Assembly: GCA_016987375.1 (NCBI GenBank)
Contig: PJRA01000005.1
Location: forward strand, 2,237,344 to 2,301,343
Reading direction: 5' to 3'
Length of the DNA stretch: 64,000 nucleotides
DNA from: Brachionus koreanus
Taxonomy: Eukaryota > Rotifera > Eurotatoria > Ploima > Brachionidae
Numbering within the stretch: position 1 is the first letter of the stretch; every line of letters starts with the position of its first letter. This document shows, piece by piece, positions 35,381 to 46,649 of the stretch. The notes below the pieces were generated by a model that did not search any database, was not told where the DNA came from, and saw only the letters and a list, made by a program, of their open reading frames with translations. A program made the translations under genes and the position numbers.

Positions 35381-36719
35381 TTAATATTTGATTATCTCTG
35401 GTTTTTTTTAAATTCAATTTCATTTTTAATGTAAATACAATTTACTTCGATTCCATGTTTTAAAACTATTATAGAAAATTTTTATTTGATATTTGTCCTG
35501 ATTTAATAAAAATTTTGACTTGCACTTTTTCTTTTTTAATTAAATAATGAATTCCAACGACTCTGTAGAATCGACACGAGGGAATAGTGACAAATAAAAA
35601 AACAATCTTCAATGTGATGAAGATAGATTTGGAGAAGTCACTTGCTCCAATCAAAGTGTATATACTACAGTTACCATAGATAGGATCCTACTGTTTCCTA
35701 TCTTCGCAAGTCTAACTTGCTAGCTTGTTGTAACTCATATTATTATTATTATTATTAATAAAAAAAGTTATAGTTGCTTTTTATTTATTTTCACTAGCTT
35801 TAATTAAAAAAGTGAGCTCATTTAGTGTTTTTACTGTTAATAATATCACACTACTAAAGTTTAATATTGTTCTATCGCTTATGATTTAAGTTAAGAAAAA
35901 TTAATTATGACAAAGATTAACAGTCTATAAATCACAAAATAGGAGATTTTTTATTTAAATAGGAAAAAAGCATCGTTCAATTCACATATATATTCATTTG
36001 TGACGTACGTGCATTAAGTGAAGACTGTGTGTAGCCTAAGCATGCACAACAGCTACTGTGGTGTTGTAGCCACAAGAACAAATATAATTCTGCTCTCTAA
36101 AACATTATTGTTTAAGTTTTCACATATTACATTATTTACATACTTACATAACTGAATTTAATATTTTGTTTAAACACACTTTTGCATAAACTATTTTCAT
36201 CTATTTAACTAATTAATACTTTACTCTTATGACTTAGCACTAATCAAAACTCAACTTTACTTTACTCTATGTACACCTGCTACATAGATTTAAGTAATCA
36301 TTCATAAAAAGTTCTAAGTATCTTTACTTGAATACCACAAAATTACCTAAGATAAGACAAAACATCTTCGCATGTGTCTTTTTTGTGATGCTTTAGGATA
36401 GTTTAGTGGCAAAACTTTCTGAACGCTGGTAAGTTGCAAATATATTTTTTATTAGTAGCAAAATATAGTAGTAAATATATCAAAAAATAGCAAAATATTT
36501 TTTTTAGTAGAATAAAAAAATTGATCAAGTATGAAAAAAGAAAAAAATAATATGAACTATCAACTTATCAATTAAATTTTTTGGTTATTATTTGAATCAT
36601 CTTTATAAGCCTCTTTTTTGAACGTTTCAAAAGCATTAAAACAAAAATAAAGAAAAAACTAAAAATTCTTGATTACAAAATTTGGCTGAAAAAAATTTAT
36701 ATTTTATTAGAATCTTGGT
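35381..36719. other. Intergenic region with an (ATT)n tract
   Basis: No gene found. A microsatellite of ATT units lies at about 35738-35759, just after a GC-richer block (about 35560-35735). A repeat-type 3' tail on a GC-richer segment is what a LINE or SINE end would look like, but no element could be identified. At 36020-36080 a non-AT-rich patch with short dyads around GCTAC/GTAGC has no assigned role. Confidence 0.4.
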
Positions 36720-37330
36720 CGCAAAAAAATGGGGCAGTGAGCAGAATCATTAAATACTGTAAAAATTGGGGATTTGAAATCAAAGAAAAGAAAACCTACT
36801 ATACAACAGTTACTAGAGCTTGGCTTCTGAAAAATTACGAGAAAACTTATGGAATGAGAAATAAAGATCGGAAACTCACAGGTTCCTCTAGGACCAAATC
36901 CAAAATTCCTTGGTACAAAATTAGACCCAAAAATCAAAAACAAAGAACATTTGAAAGTTATCATTTCAAAACAAATTTCCAAAATCAACTTAATCAGAAA
37001 AATCAAAAGCTTTAAGTGATGATTATTATTAAAATCAACTGAATACTATATATATATGTCATTTTGTTTTATAATTCAAGATAAAATTTGAAACACAAAA
37101 AATCCAAAATCGGATCCTAAGAATCATCAAGTATTTTCCTCTAAAAACAAGTATAAATACAATCTGCAAAAATTCAACAATCGATGTAATTGATGACACA
37201 GCTACCAAACTTTTTTCAAAATTTATCACCACCAAGAAAAACCATAAATTAATAGCGCAAAAGAACTTTCTGCATCAAAGCTTCAACAGAATTAATCTAA
37301 AGTACAAAACCAAAATTTTTCAAAATTTTT
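36720..37330 (+). mobile_element. Non-LTR retrotransposon C-terminal fragment
   Basis: The plus-strand frame starting near 36737 reads RIIKYCKNWGFEIKEKKTYY and RAWLLKNYEKTYGM, the thumb region of many animal LINE polymerases. Farther on (37087-37330), in another frame, comes KIQNRILRIIKYFPLKTSIN, the end of the same protein type. About 70-100 residues that normally separate these blocks are missing or scrambled. It is distinct in sequence from the BLTP2-intron LINE, so at least two LINE families are present. Confidence 0.75.
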
Positions 37331-37759
37331 CATTAAATATTTTTTTTAGTTATATATACTTTATTGGTGACAGTTTGGTAACAATTTTTTTATCAATGGA
37401 AAAATAAAATTCTAACTAAAGAGTATTATTTTTTTTTTAATTTAAACTAGATTCAAAAATAAGAAATATTAATTAAATTAAAAAAATTTGAAATTCCTAA
37501 AAGTACTGCATCTCATTATTTTAATAAAGTTAATTTTTTTAAACAATTCATATCAAATTAAACATTTTTCAGCTTTTATTTGATAAAATTTTCTTGTAAA
37601 GTATAATAAATTATTTAAATTCATACACGTTCAGAATCAAACATGAAATTGCAATCTTTTTTTCTTTTGATTGCATGTTATTTAGCTCGGGTCCTTTAAA
37701 CCAATTTTTACCTTGACATATTTTATGAAAAAATATTAAATTTTTTTTAATATAAAGTT
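37331..37759. promoter_or_regulatory. Upstream region of MED30
   Basis: 430 bp of AT-rich sequence between the LINE relic and MED30. The promoter for the MED30-ABCB10 pair should be here. No distinct motif was recognised. Confidence 0.4.
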
Positions 37760-38212
37760 ATGCAAAACATACAACAAAACCAAATCCAATTGCACGACGA
37801 ATATAACCAGATATCTTCATTTGAATTGTGTATTTTATCCCAAGAGCTTGTTCAAGATTTGATTTCTAAAACATCCGACTTGGATAGTTTTTTCCGACCA
37901 CTAATTATTACACTGCTATACGGCGATCAAAACAGCTATCTTGTTCGAAAAAACAAGGCAGAAGAAATTCTCCGAAATTTTGATAATATTTTTCTCAAAT
38001 TAAGGACAATTGGTAAAATCCTCCATCAGCGAAAAATAAATCCAAATTTAAGTCAACAAAACGGAGGCAATCAGAAACTTGAAATTTATCAAGCCGAAAA
38101 AGAAAATCTAATTTCTCAGATAAGAACTAAAAACACCTATATAAAAGAGGCAATTGATCGTGTCTCAGATATTATATGGCAAATTAATTCAATACAGACT
38201 TTAAAGCACTAG
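37760..38212 (+). CDS. MED30: Mediator complex subunit 30
   Basis: Head-module/connector subunit of Mediator, which bridges transcription factors and RNA polymerase II. A single exon of 150 aa (human 178). The first helix matches the family (SFELCILSQELVQDLISKTS), as do KAEEILRNFDNIFLKLRTIG and the C-terminal helix block IKEAIDRVSDIIWQINSIQT. The Gly/Pro-rich N-terminus of vertebrates is replaced by a Gln/Asn-rich one. Uninterrupted by introns. Its stop codon is only 10 nt before the ATG of ABCB10 on the same strand. Confidence 0.85.
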   Translation: MQNIQQNQIQLHDEYNQISSFELCILSQELVQDLISKTSDLDSFFRPLIITLLYGDQNSYLVRKNKAEEILRNFDNIFLKLRTIGKILHQRKINPNLSQQNGGNQKLEIYQAEKENLISQIRTKNTYIKEAIDRVSDIIWQINSIQTLKH

Positions 38213-38222
38213 ATAAAAAAAA

Positions 38223-41200
38223 ATGATGTTCGCTTTAAAAAAATTAAATCACATTAGTTTTGTAATCAAATCATCTAATAAAAAAAATTTGACTATATTT
38301 TTAAAAAACTTTCAAACTATTTCAAATGGATTATTGATTAAATCGAATAGAAACAATAACTTGAGTTTTTTGACCACATTTATAAGAACTGCCAAATCGT
38401 CGATTAAAAATGAAAATATTAAAAAAATCAAAAAAACTGAAATAAGACGATTGTTGTCTTTGGCCAAACCTGAAAGAAATAAACTAGCACGTAAAACAAT
38501 ATAAATAAAATAAATTTTATAAATTTTAAAATAAATTTCTTTCAGTTGCAGTTTTACTTCTAATTGTATCGAGTGGTGTTACAATGGCAGTTCCATTTTT
38601 CATTGGAAAATTAATTGATTTCATTCAAACCGGTGATAAAGAAGAAATGAAAAATAATCTGAAAAAAATGACTTTAATAATGGCGGTCATATTTCTTGTT
38701 GGAGCATTTGCTAATTTCGGTAGAGTCTATGTGATCCGAGCTTCTGGACAACGAATCGTGACACGTTTGAGACAAAATCTTTTTCAATCGATAATGTATC
38801 AAGACATGGCTTTTTTTGATAAAACTAAAACAGGAGAACTTGTTAATAGACTTTCAACTGATTCTGAGGTTGTTGGATTGAGTATTTCCCAAAATTTAAG
38901 TGACGGATTACGGTCTGCTATTCAAGCTTCTGCTGGTATAGGAATGATGCTTTACATGTCGCCACAACTCTCGGCTTATGGTCTTGCCATTGTTCCTGCA
39001 GTAACTGTTTTTGCCATTATATTTGGTCGATATATCAAAAAATTGTCCAAGAAGGTTCAGGATGTTCTCGCATCTGCCACTGATGTAATTTTTAATTTTA
39101 ATAAATTAGGTTATTTTTTTCCAAAATTTGCAATCATAAAATTCTACAAAGTTTAGAATGAAAACAAAATGAAAATATGATAGTTGAATATAGAGTATAT
39201 TTTTCATTTCATGTTGTTTTTTTTTAAAACAACATTTTTTTAATTTGAGGCTTTTGATAATTCTCTTTATTTTTCAAGTTAAATATTTTATTTATAATAG
39301 TATTGGTGCGATCTAAGGTTTAAATTAGACTTTTTCTTAGGTCTTTAGCCTCTTTTATGGCAAAATATTTTCATGATTACGTCTCTGCCCGTATTCAAGA
39401 CAAAAAAAAAGATATAACTAAAAGAAAAAAGAGTCTAATTAAACGAATTGAATTAAATTTTTAATATCCACACAAAGTCCCACACTTTTTAATATTAATA
39501 AGTTATCAATGAATTCCAAGAGATTTGTTTTGCATGATCTGTTAGGTAAAAAATCACGCTGTTTATTTGAAATTTATTTTTTTAGTAAATTGTTCATTAT
39601 TTCGTCACTAAGTATTCTTTCCATTAACTTTTCGACTATTAAAGTAAGCGACATAGGCCTTTAATTTGCAATTTGTAGCGTTCGTTTATGATCCACTTTT
39701 ATGTAATAGGTGATACATTTTCTTTCTTTCTTTTCTTTTCTTTCTATAACTAGTTCATCCTAATTAAACGATTTTATAAATATTAATGAGAGTGCGAATG
39801 AGATAACTTTAAAATAGTTTCTAAGTAGCAGAAAATGCATTAAATGAGATTTTTGCGGATTTAAGAAGGACAGATATCTTTCAATTTAAAATGACGCCAA
39901 AACTATGTTTTAAAAATTTCAATGTTTGTATTCTACGTTTCACTTTTTTAGTTTAAAATTTATAATTTTTTTTTGTAAAATATTTTTCTTAAAGAAAAAT
40001 TTGAATTTGGATCAAGAATACCTAATTTTAATTATTAAATAATAAATAAATAAATTAAAAAAAAATTAAATTATAAATTTAAGGTTGCCGAAGAAAAACT
40101 TAGTAATATTCGAACAGTGCGAGGATTTGCCAAAGAAGCTAAAGAGATTGATTCATATACGAAAAGTATTAATGATGTATTGAAGATGAAATATAAAGAA
40201 GCGTTTGCGAACGGAATTTTTTTTGGAACAACTGGCTTATCCGGAAACTTGATAATTCTTTCTGTTTTGTACTACGGAGGAGTTTGTATCACAGAGCAAG
40301 CTCTAACTGTAGGAGATTTGTCTGCATTTATGATATACTCAGCTTGGGTTGGGATTTCCATGACTGGCCTGAGTTCATTTTATACAGAACTAATGAGAGG
40401 CATAGGGGCAAGTACACGTATTTGGGAAATAATAGATCGAAAACCGGTTATTCCAATCTTGACTGAAAATAAAATTAATTTTACTAGTGAAATATTTAAA
40501 AAAGATATAAAATTTGAAAACGTTTCATTCACATATCCGACTAGAAAAGATCATCCAATTTTTAACAATTTGGATTTAATCATACCCGGAGGCAAGGTCT
40601 GTGCTGTTGTAGGACAGAGTGGAAGTGGCAAGAGTACCCTTGCTTCTCTATTATTAAGATTGTACGATCCCGATGAGGGCTCAGTAAAAATTGACAATAA
40701 TGATATTCGTCTAATGTCTCAAAATTGGCTAAGAAATCATATTGGAACAGTGCCACAAGAACCTGCGCTATTTTCAATGTCAATTAAAGATAATATTGCT
40801 TATGGTGTCTCGAATCCTGAAAGTATAACTTTGGAACAAATTTACCAAGCTGCTGAAAAAGCAAATGCATTTTCTTTTATTCAGCAATTTCCTGACAAAT
40901 TCGATACTCTAGTTGGCGAAAGAGGTTTAAACCTTAGCGGTGGGCAAAAGCAAAGGATCGCTTTGGCAAGGGCTATTTTAAAAAACCCTGAAATTCTACT
41001 TTTAGATGAAGCAACTAGCGCATTAGACTCAGCTTCTGAATTTTTGGTGCAAGAAGCCTTGGAAAGAATTATGGTAGATAGAACAGTTATAGTAATTGCT
41101 CATCGATTATCAACTATTAAAAATGCTGATTTAATAGCAGTTATTGATCAAGGTCATATTGCTGAGTTGGGAACTTATGAAAATCTGATCAAAAGTGATA

Positions 41201-41256
41201 GTGGTCTTTTTAAAGAACTTGTCTCTAGACAAACAATTAAAACACATTCTAATTAA
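38223..41256 (+). CDS. ABCB10: Mitochondrial ABC transporter ABCB10
   Basis: Half-transporter of the inner mitochondrial membrane, working as a homodimer and linked to heme synthesis and redox protection. Exons 38223-38490, 38546-39084 and 40084-41256; 659 aa. The basic N-terminus suits a presequence. The membrane domain has TEIRRLLSLAKPERNKLA, FFDKTKTGELVNRLSTDSEV, and across the long intron ATD|VAEEKLSNIRTVRGFAKE. The nucleotide-binding domain has Walker A GQSGSGKS (about residue 446), LSGGQKQR (about 553), Walker B ILLLDEATSALD (about 575) and the H-loop IAHRLS. Intron 2 is 999 nt and holds an antisense LINE fragment. The start follows the MED30 stop by 10 nt; two ATGs in tandem occur there and no other start fits. 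Confidence 0.95.
39478..39700 (-). mobile_element. LINE RT fragment in ABCB10 intron 2, antisense
   Basis: The minus strand from about 39660 reads RPMSLTLIVEKLMERILSDE, then after a stop SNKQRDFLPNRSCKTNLLEF. This is the block YRPxSLTSxxxKxLExxxxxxI plus QxGFxxxRSCxTNLLxF at the start of the RT domain of jockey/CR1-type elements. It contains stops and is not functional. A CTTT-rich microsatellite (about 39720-39750) lies beside it. Confidence 0.75.
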
Positions 41257-41391
41257 TAATATTTTTTTATTTTGATTTATTTAGATAAATAAGTATTAAT
41301 CTGATTTTTTTTTTTTTATTCTTTTCTGGATGTCAAATTCCAGAAGTTTTAGATAAAGAGAAATATTAAAAGAGATATTTTGTTTAGAAAT

Positions 41392-44300
41392 ATGTCCGTT
41401 AAACGAAAATCAGCATTTTCGATTTATTCCGAAAATCCTGAAAAATCACTAATAAAAGAATCTAAAAAATCAGAAGCAAATGATCATTCTAAAGCTAAAT
41501 TAGAGGGAATTCTCAAAAGAACAAATCAAAAAAAGGACTCCAAAACAATGAAGAAAAAGTTGTCTAATATTTCAATGTCTAAATTAAGTGAAAGTATAGG
41601 CTTGTTTTCAAATGGAAAAGAGTCTGGATCAAAAGAGTTCAAGACTTTAGGAAATGATTTCGAAAAAAAGAAAAAAAATAAAGAGAAAAAAAAAGATAAA
41701 ACAGAAAAAAAAAAGAATAAAAAAGATAAGCTTGAATGTGAAAAACCCGCTAAAGTAAAATAAATTATCTCAATTTAAAATAAAAAATTAATCAGATTAA
41801 AACTTTAGAAAATAAAAAAAATAAAAAATCAACCAGATAAAACCTATGAGATTGTTGACTTTGAAGATGATCAAATTGAGTATGAACCTGTAATGTTTGA
41901 CAGTAGACAAGAGGCAACAAGTTTATTCAAAAGAATAATTGCACCAGTTAAAATCAAAGATTTCTTTGGGTAATATTTTTGATATTTAATTTAATTAAAA
42001 CTTGGGTTATTTTGAATCGGGTTTGATTTCTAAACTTTAAGTATAGCCACAATACATAAATTTTAGTACTGATATTTTAAAAATCTTTATCTCCATCTAT
42101 GTGTTTTTAAGACAAAAAAAAACACATTTATTTAATATTGATACAAACACGCTTCTTTTTTTTACTGATTAATTTTTTAGTTTTAATTTAACAAATTAAT
42201 AAAAAAATTTACGATTAGATGATAAGATGAAGTGTATTTGTTTATCAACGAATAACAAAATTTTCGTCTTGGAAAGTGGAAATATTTTTCGATAAAAAAA
42301 TTAATTTCCAAAAAAAAAAATTTAATTTTAAAAATAACTTAATTTTTTACTTTTAAGAATTCTTATTTTTTTTTATAATTTTACATATTTTTTAACTGAA
42401 AGATGACTAAAAATACAATAAACAGAAAACAAATATTTCCAATTTTGTTTTATGAAATAGAAATATAAAACAGTTGTGAATAAATAACAGTGTTACCCTC
42501 ATATTCTATTTCATTTAATAGTTTGACGGTTTTAGCGATATAATCTTTGTTACTCACCTTCCCTAGGAATTCTTTAATTTTGTAAATGAATTATCTAGGA
42601 ATCTTTTAAAAAATTCAATATGTGTCTGTTTTAACCTGACATTTGCCCTATTGATGTTATTTATTAGCCTGAGGTTTGCTATCCTGAATCTATTTGGTAT
42701 GTTGTATATATATCTAAGAGCTATATTTTCTAAATTCGTGAATGAATTGATGTTTTTCTTCGTACACATTGTTTTCAAGCATTATGTAGGTCTTGTAAAG
42801 ATGTCCTTCAATGTTGTTTTTTGTATCTCTAAGTTTCTAAGCTTAGCGAAAGCTTTTAAAGCCGATATTTTCCTTCTTTCTACATGTTCTCTGCCAATAT
42901 TGTTTTCATTGAGGTATACTCCAAATTACATTGCAAATTTAATTGTTTATTTTCTAGCAATTATTGGGAGAAAAAGCCAATGCTTATTAAAAGAAATAAA
43001 CAAAGTTATTATAAAAGTTGGTTCAGCTGTGAAGAATTTGACTGGATTTTACGAAATGTAAATTTATTTTTATTATCATTAAATCAATCAGATTTTTTTT
43101 TAGCACAGTTTAGAATTTACTACAAATATAGATATTGTAACATATATTAATGATGAAAAGAAAAAACATAACCCTGAAGGACGAGCATACGCACCATTGT
43201 ATCTTTTTTCATTAATTTTTTTGTTTTCATTAATTTTTAAATATTAGAGTTTGGGATTTTTTCCAGCAAGGCTGTTCAATTCGATTGTTAAATCCAGCCA
43301 CTTATTCCCGTAATGTTTGGAAATATTTATCTGTTTTACAAGAACTATTTGGTTGCTGTGTAGGATCGAATGTGTAAGATAAAATTATATTTGCTTTTTT
43401 TTCATCTAATTTGATCGCAAATTAGATATTTAACTCCTGCTGGTACCCAAGGCTTTGCACCACATTATGATGATATTGAGGCTTTTGTACTTCAGCTCGA
43501 AGGCAAAAAAAGATGGAGAGTCTACAAACCGTTGAACGGAAATGAAGTGTTACCTCGTCATTCAAGTCACAATTACTCCCAATCAGATTTATCTGAACCC
43601 ATTATTGATGTAGTTTTAGAAGCTGGAGATCTTCTGTATTTTCCTCGAGGATACATTCATCAAGCCAATGCGTGTGATGACATTCATTCATTGCATATTA
43701 CCGTATCAACTTATCAAAAAAATACTTGGGGAGACTTTCTGTCAAAGGTTTGTCTATTAAATGATTTTCAATTTGATTAGTGAATTTTGATTTTAAGTAA
43801 AAAAAAAAATATTATCGATTCAAATTTTTAAGATTGAATTAATTTGATTTTTATCAGAGTTCTCAGCTTAATTCTTCATTTTTTAAACTAATATTTTAAG
43901 CTCCTGCCTGGTGCCATTGAAATTGCAATGCAAGAAAATCTCGAATTTCGAAAAGGACTTCCTATTGATTACTTAATCAACAATGGAGTTGCTTTTGAAG
44001 ATAACGTAATTATTTTTAATAAAACATTATTTGAATTATTATTTTTTTTAAAGGAAACTGAAAATCAGAAAAAATTTAGGAACAAAACTTCCATGTTGGT
44101 CAAAGAGCTTGTCCAATATTTGCCTATAGACGCTGCTGTTGATCAAATGGCCAAAGAGTTTATTCATCAATCTCTTCCTCCATGTTTTACTGAAGATGAA
44201 AAATCAAGAAGCATTCACAATCATGGGGAAAAGTGGAACAGCAAAAAGAATAGAGTAGAAAATATATCCGAGATTGAACCGGACACATCTATTAAACTTA

Positions 44301-44944
44301 TTCGTAGAAATTGCATTAGACTTGTAGTTGAAGAAAATTCATGTTTTGTCTATCACAATTTGGATAATACCAAAATTTGGTGTGAAAAAGAAGCCCAATA
44401 TTTAGAAGTTGATAGCGAAGTTGCTCCAGCTATTGAGCATTTAATCATCTTTTATCCTAAATATGTTACTGTTGAAGAACTACCTTTAGATTCAATTGAG
44501 GAAAAAGTAAAAGAATAAATCGAATCGAAAAAGTTGAGAGCTATTTTTAATACTTAAGTCAAGGATTAAGTTTTGTCTGTTTTAGTTTTTTCTTTTCCAG
44601 AAAAAAATTGCTCAAGGCTTCACCACTTCCATACAAATTCAATAATTAGAATTTTTTTTCAGATATCTGTAGTTCAATGTTTGTATGACAAGGGTCTAAT
44701 AGTAACTGGAGAACCGTTGCAGTGTGATCATGAAGAAACTTCAGAAAATGAGTCTGAAGAAGAAAACGAAATATCGTTTTCAAAAAATTATTTCCAAGAT
44801 GAAGAAACCATCAATGAAGAAGAGGAAAGTGAAGTTAATGAGAATGGATTTAATTCAGAGGAATACGATCAAGATGCTGAAAATGAAGATCAAACAAACA
44901 ATGAAAGCTATCAAGATTCTGAAGATTCGCAAGATTCACAATAA
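41392..44944 (+). CDS. RIOX1: Ribosomal oxygenase 1 (NO66, JmjC hydroxylase)
   Basis: Fe(II)/2-oxoglutarate oxygenase of the nucleolus that hydroxylates histidine in ribosomal protein L8; histone demethylation has also been claimed. Exons 41392-41754, 41809-41969, 42958-43057, 43104-43198, 43248-43373, 43426-43747, 43901-44506 and 44663-44944; 684 aa, against 641 in human. The N-terminal 120 residues are Lys-rich (nucleolar type). The JmjC domain has PHYDDIEAF with metal ligands His295 and Asp297 and a distal His near 370 ([11 protein letters not shown]). The dimerisation and winged-helix parts follow ([36 protein letters not shown]). The last about 75 residues are an acidic Glu/Asp/Asn tail absent from human. 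Intron 2 (988 nt) contains an antisense LINE piece. It begins 135 nt after ABCB10 on the same strand. Confidence 0.94.
42560..42930 (-). mobile_element. LINE C-terminal fragment in RIOX1 intron 2, antisense
   Basis: The minus strand gives [20 protein letters not shown], then [12 protein letters not shown], and after a frame change [20 protein letters not shown] with [15 protein letters not shown]. This order (end of thumb, then a short Tyr/Pro-rich C-terminal domain) is that of animal non-LTR polymerases. It looks like a third LINE type in the window. It lies opposite to RIOX1. Confidence 0.7.
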
Positions 44945-45130
44945 AAATCTTATTGAAAAATAAAAAAATTTCCGAATATAAAAATATAATATCTTTTTAA
45001 TTTTGTCAAATAATCTCAGGAACAAACACTAATAGATATTTTTTTCTGAAATAAATTTTTTTTCGTTTAACTTTAAACATTTAAAATTTTATTTAAATGA
45101 AGCATTTTCAAAATTTGAAAATTAAAAAAG
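44945..45130. other. Short convergent spacer between RIOX1 and MCFD2
   Basis: 186 bp between two stop codons, AT-rich. It should carry both polyadenylation sites. Nothing else seen. Confidence 0.6.
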
Positions 45131-45772
45131 TCAACTTCTAGCTTTCAATTTTTTGATTCTTTCTTTTTCTTCTTCTTCAATTTCGTCTCTTCTTCTAGCG
45201 AGTGAATACTCAATGTATGATAAGTACCCATCATTATTGAAGTCATCCTCCTTAAGTATTTCATCAATGATGTCTTAAAAAAATTCAAATCCAAATTTTT
45301 TTTAATTCAATTAAATCTATACCAGTATAATATCTAATTTCCATATCAAATGCTTCTCGCATTTTATTTTTGTTCATATCTTTTGTATCTACCTTTAAAT
45401 CATTAGCAAAGTCTGAATGCTTTATAGCTGAGAGAATTTCCAGTCCATCTAATCGAGAATCGTTATTAAAATCATGCTCCCTATTTTTTAAAAATTTAAT
45501 TTAAAAAATAATAAAAAAATATTACATGAAGTAAAAAAACTCAATTTCTTCAGGTGAAAGATCTTTTTTTAGATCAATTTTTTCTTTAAGATGCTCTGCT
45601 ACATGGCTGTGTTGCGATAATTAAATAAAATCGTAAATATTGTTTTAATTTACTTAATATCCTGAGCCATCTTTGAATTATGCATTTGAGGTCTCGGATT
45701 AGAGTGACTATGTTCATGTGCTTGATAACATGAAATCAAATAAGCTAATAAAGTAATCAAAAAGAGTTTCAT
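45131..45772 (-). CDS. MCFD2: MCFD2-like EF-hand secretory pathway protein
   Basis: MCFD2 binds the lectin LMAN1 and helps carry glycoproteins from ER to Golgi. Exons 45772-45654, 45606-45526, 45480-45323 and 45273-45131; 166 aa. There is an N-terminal signal peptide (MKLFLITLLAYLISCYQ) and a His-rich start of the mature chain. DINHVAEHLKEKI and LSPEEIEFFYFMEHDFNNDS match the family. Two EF hands: DFNNDSRLDGLE and DDFNNDGYLSYIE. The C-terminus is a charged helix (ARRRDEIEEEEKERIKKLKA) without KDEL. Other small luminal EF-hand proteins are possible, but the HVxEHL block favours MCFD2. Confidence 0.85.
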
Positions 45773-46289
45773 TTTGGTCAATATTTATTTTAATATTTTC
45801 TAAATTATATTTGATTTTTTTTTGACTATGACACATAATTTATGTAAAAAGAATATCGATTTTTGTGGAAATGATATTTCTAAGATTTAATTTTATTCTA
45901 GAAAAATATAGTATTTAAGTCGTCAAGTCCATCATTAAATGTGTGTCAAATCGTTACTCAACATTTAAATGAGGCGGAAAAAAAAATTTAAAGCTTTTAT
46001 ATCTTTCTTTAAATTTAAGCTTAATTATCCTCTTAACTAAAAAATCAATCAAGTAAATGATACATTAGAAAAATTATATACCATTAATGAATATTTTTTT
46101 CAAAAGAGGATTTTTTAAAGATGATTTAAACAATTTAAACAATTTATTGGGATATCCGCTTTCTATTAATATAAAAAAAACAAAAATGAATCTAAAAATC
46201 AATTTTTTTTGGTAAATTAATCTCGCTATTTGAGTAAATAAAAATAAAAACTGATTTAAATTTTAAAATTAACTTAATTATCAAAACAA
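45773..46289. other. Divergent spacer between MCFD2 and the thioredoxin gene
   Basis: About 520 bp, AT-rich, holding the promoters of two divergent genes. No motif recognised. Confidence 0.5.
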
Positions 46290-46649
46290 ATGATGTCTCA
46301 AAAGCCAAAAGGTATTCCAAAAGTTTCTGATTTAAGTGAATTCGAACAAATAACATCAAAAGGACTATCAATTGTTATTGTTTCAGCTTCGTGGTGTGGA
46401 GTTTGCCGGTATTTTGAGCCAACCACAGCTAAAATGGCCAAAGAATATACAGATATGAATTTTCTAAAAATCGATCTTGATGAAGCAGAAGAAACAATGC
46501 CAGATGTGGTAGAACATGTCTGTTCGGTGCCACATTTTGATTTTTATCATAATGGAGTGATAGTTGGCGATTATTCTGGCTCAAAAGCAGAACAATTAAA
46601 AAAAGCGATTGAACAAATAAGATCAGAATTAAGAGAAAATCAAGGTTAA
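46290..46649 (+). CDS. Single-domain thioredoxin
   Basis: 119 aa in one exon. Active site WCGVC (about residues 36-40), the central strand FLKIDLDEAEE, the cis-Pro loop VPHFDFY and the C-terminal helix KAEQLKKAIEQI are all present, so it should be a working cytosolic disulfide reductase. There is no signal peptide or transit sequence. It starts with ATGATG; either Met could be used. Closely related to the first domain of the gene at 48256 (shared DLDEAEE and VPHFD blocks), so the pair is a tandem duplication. Confidence 0.9.
   Translation: MMSQKPKGIPKVSDLSEFEQITSKGLSIVIVSASWCGVCRYFEPTTAKMAKEYTDMNFLKIDLDEAEETMPDVVEHVCSVPHFDFYHNGVIVGDYSGSKAEQLKKAIEQIRSELRENQG

Noticed and set aside
35469..35654. 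61-codon minus-strand ORF near the (ATT)n tract
   Set aside because: No conserved motif; probably part of an unclassified repeat end.
36395..36450. tRNA-like start (GATAGTTTAGTGGCAAAAC)
   Set aside because: It resembles a D-arm, but no B box or T-arm follows within tRNA distance, and no cloverleaf can be drawn.
36707..37006. 99-codon minus-strand ORF
   Set aside because: Complement of the LINE RT frame at 36737-37015, which has the recognisable motifs.
42651..43061. 136-codon plus-strand ORF
   Set aside because: It is the opposite strand of the LINE fragment plus the start of a RIOX1 exon read in the wrong frame.
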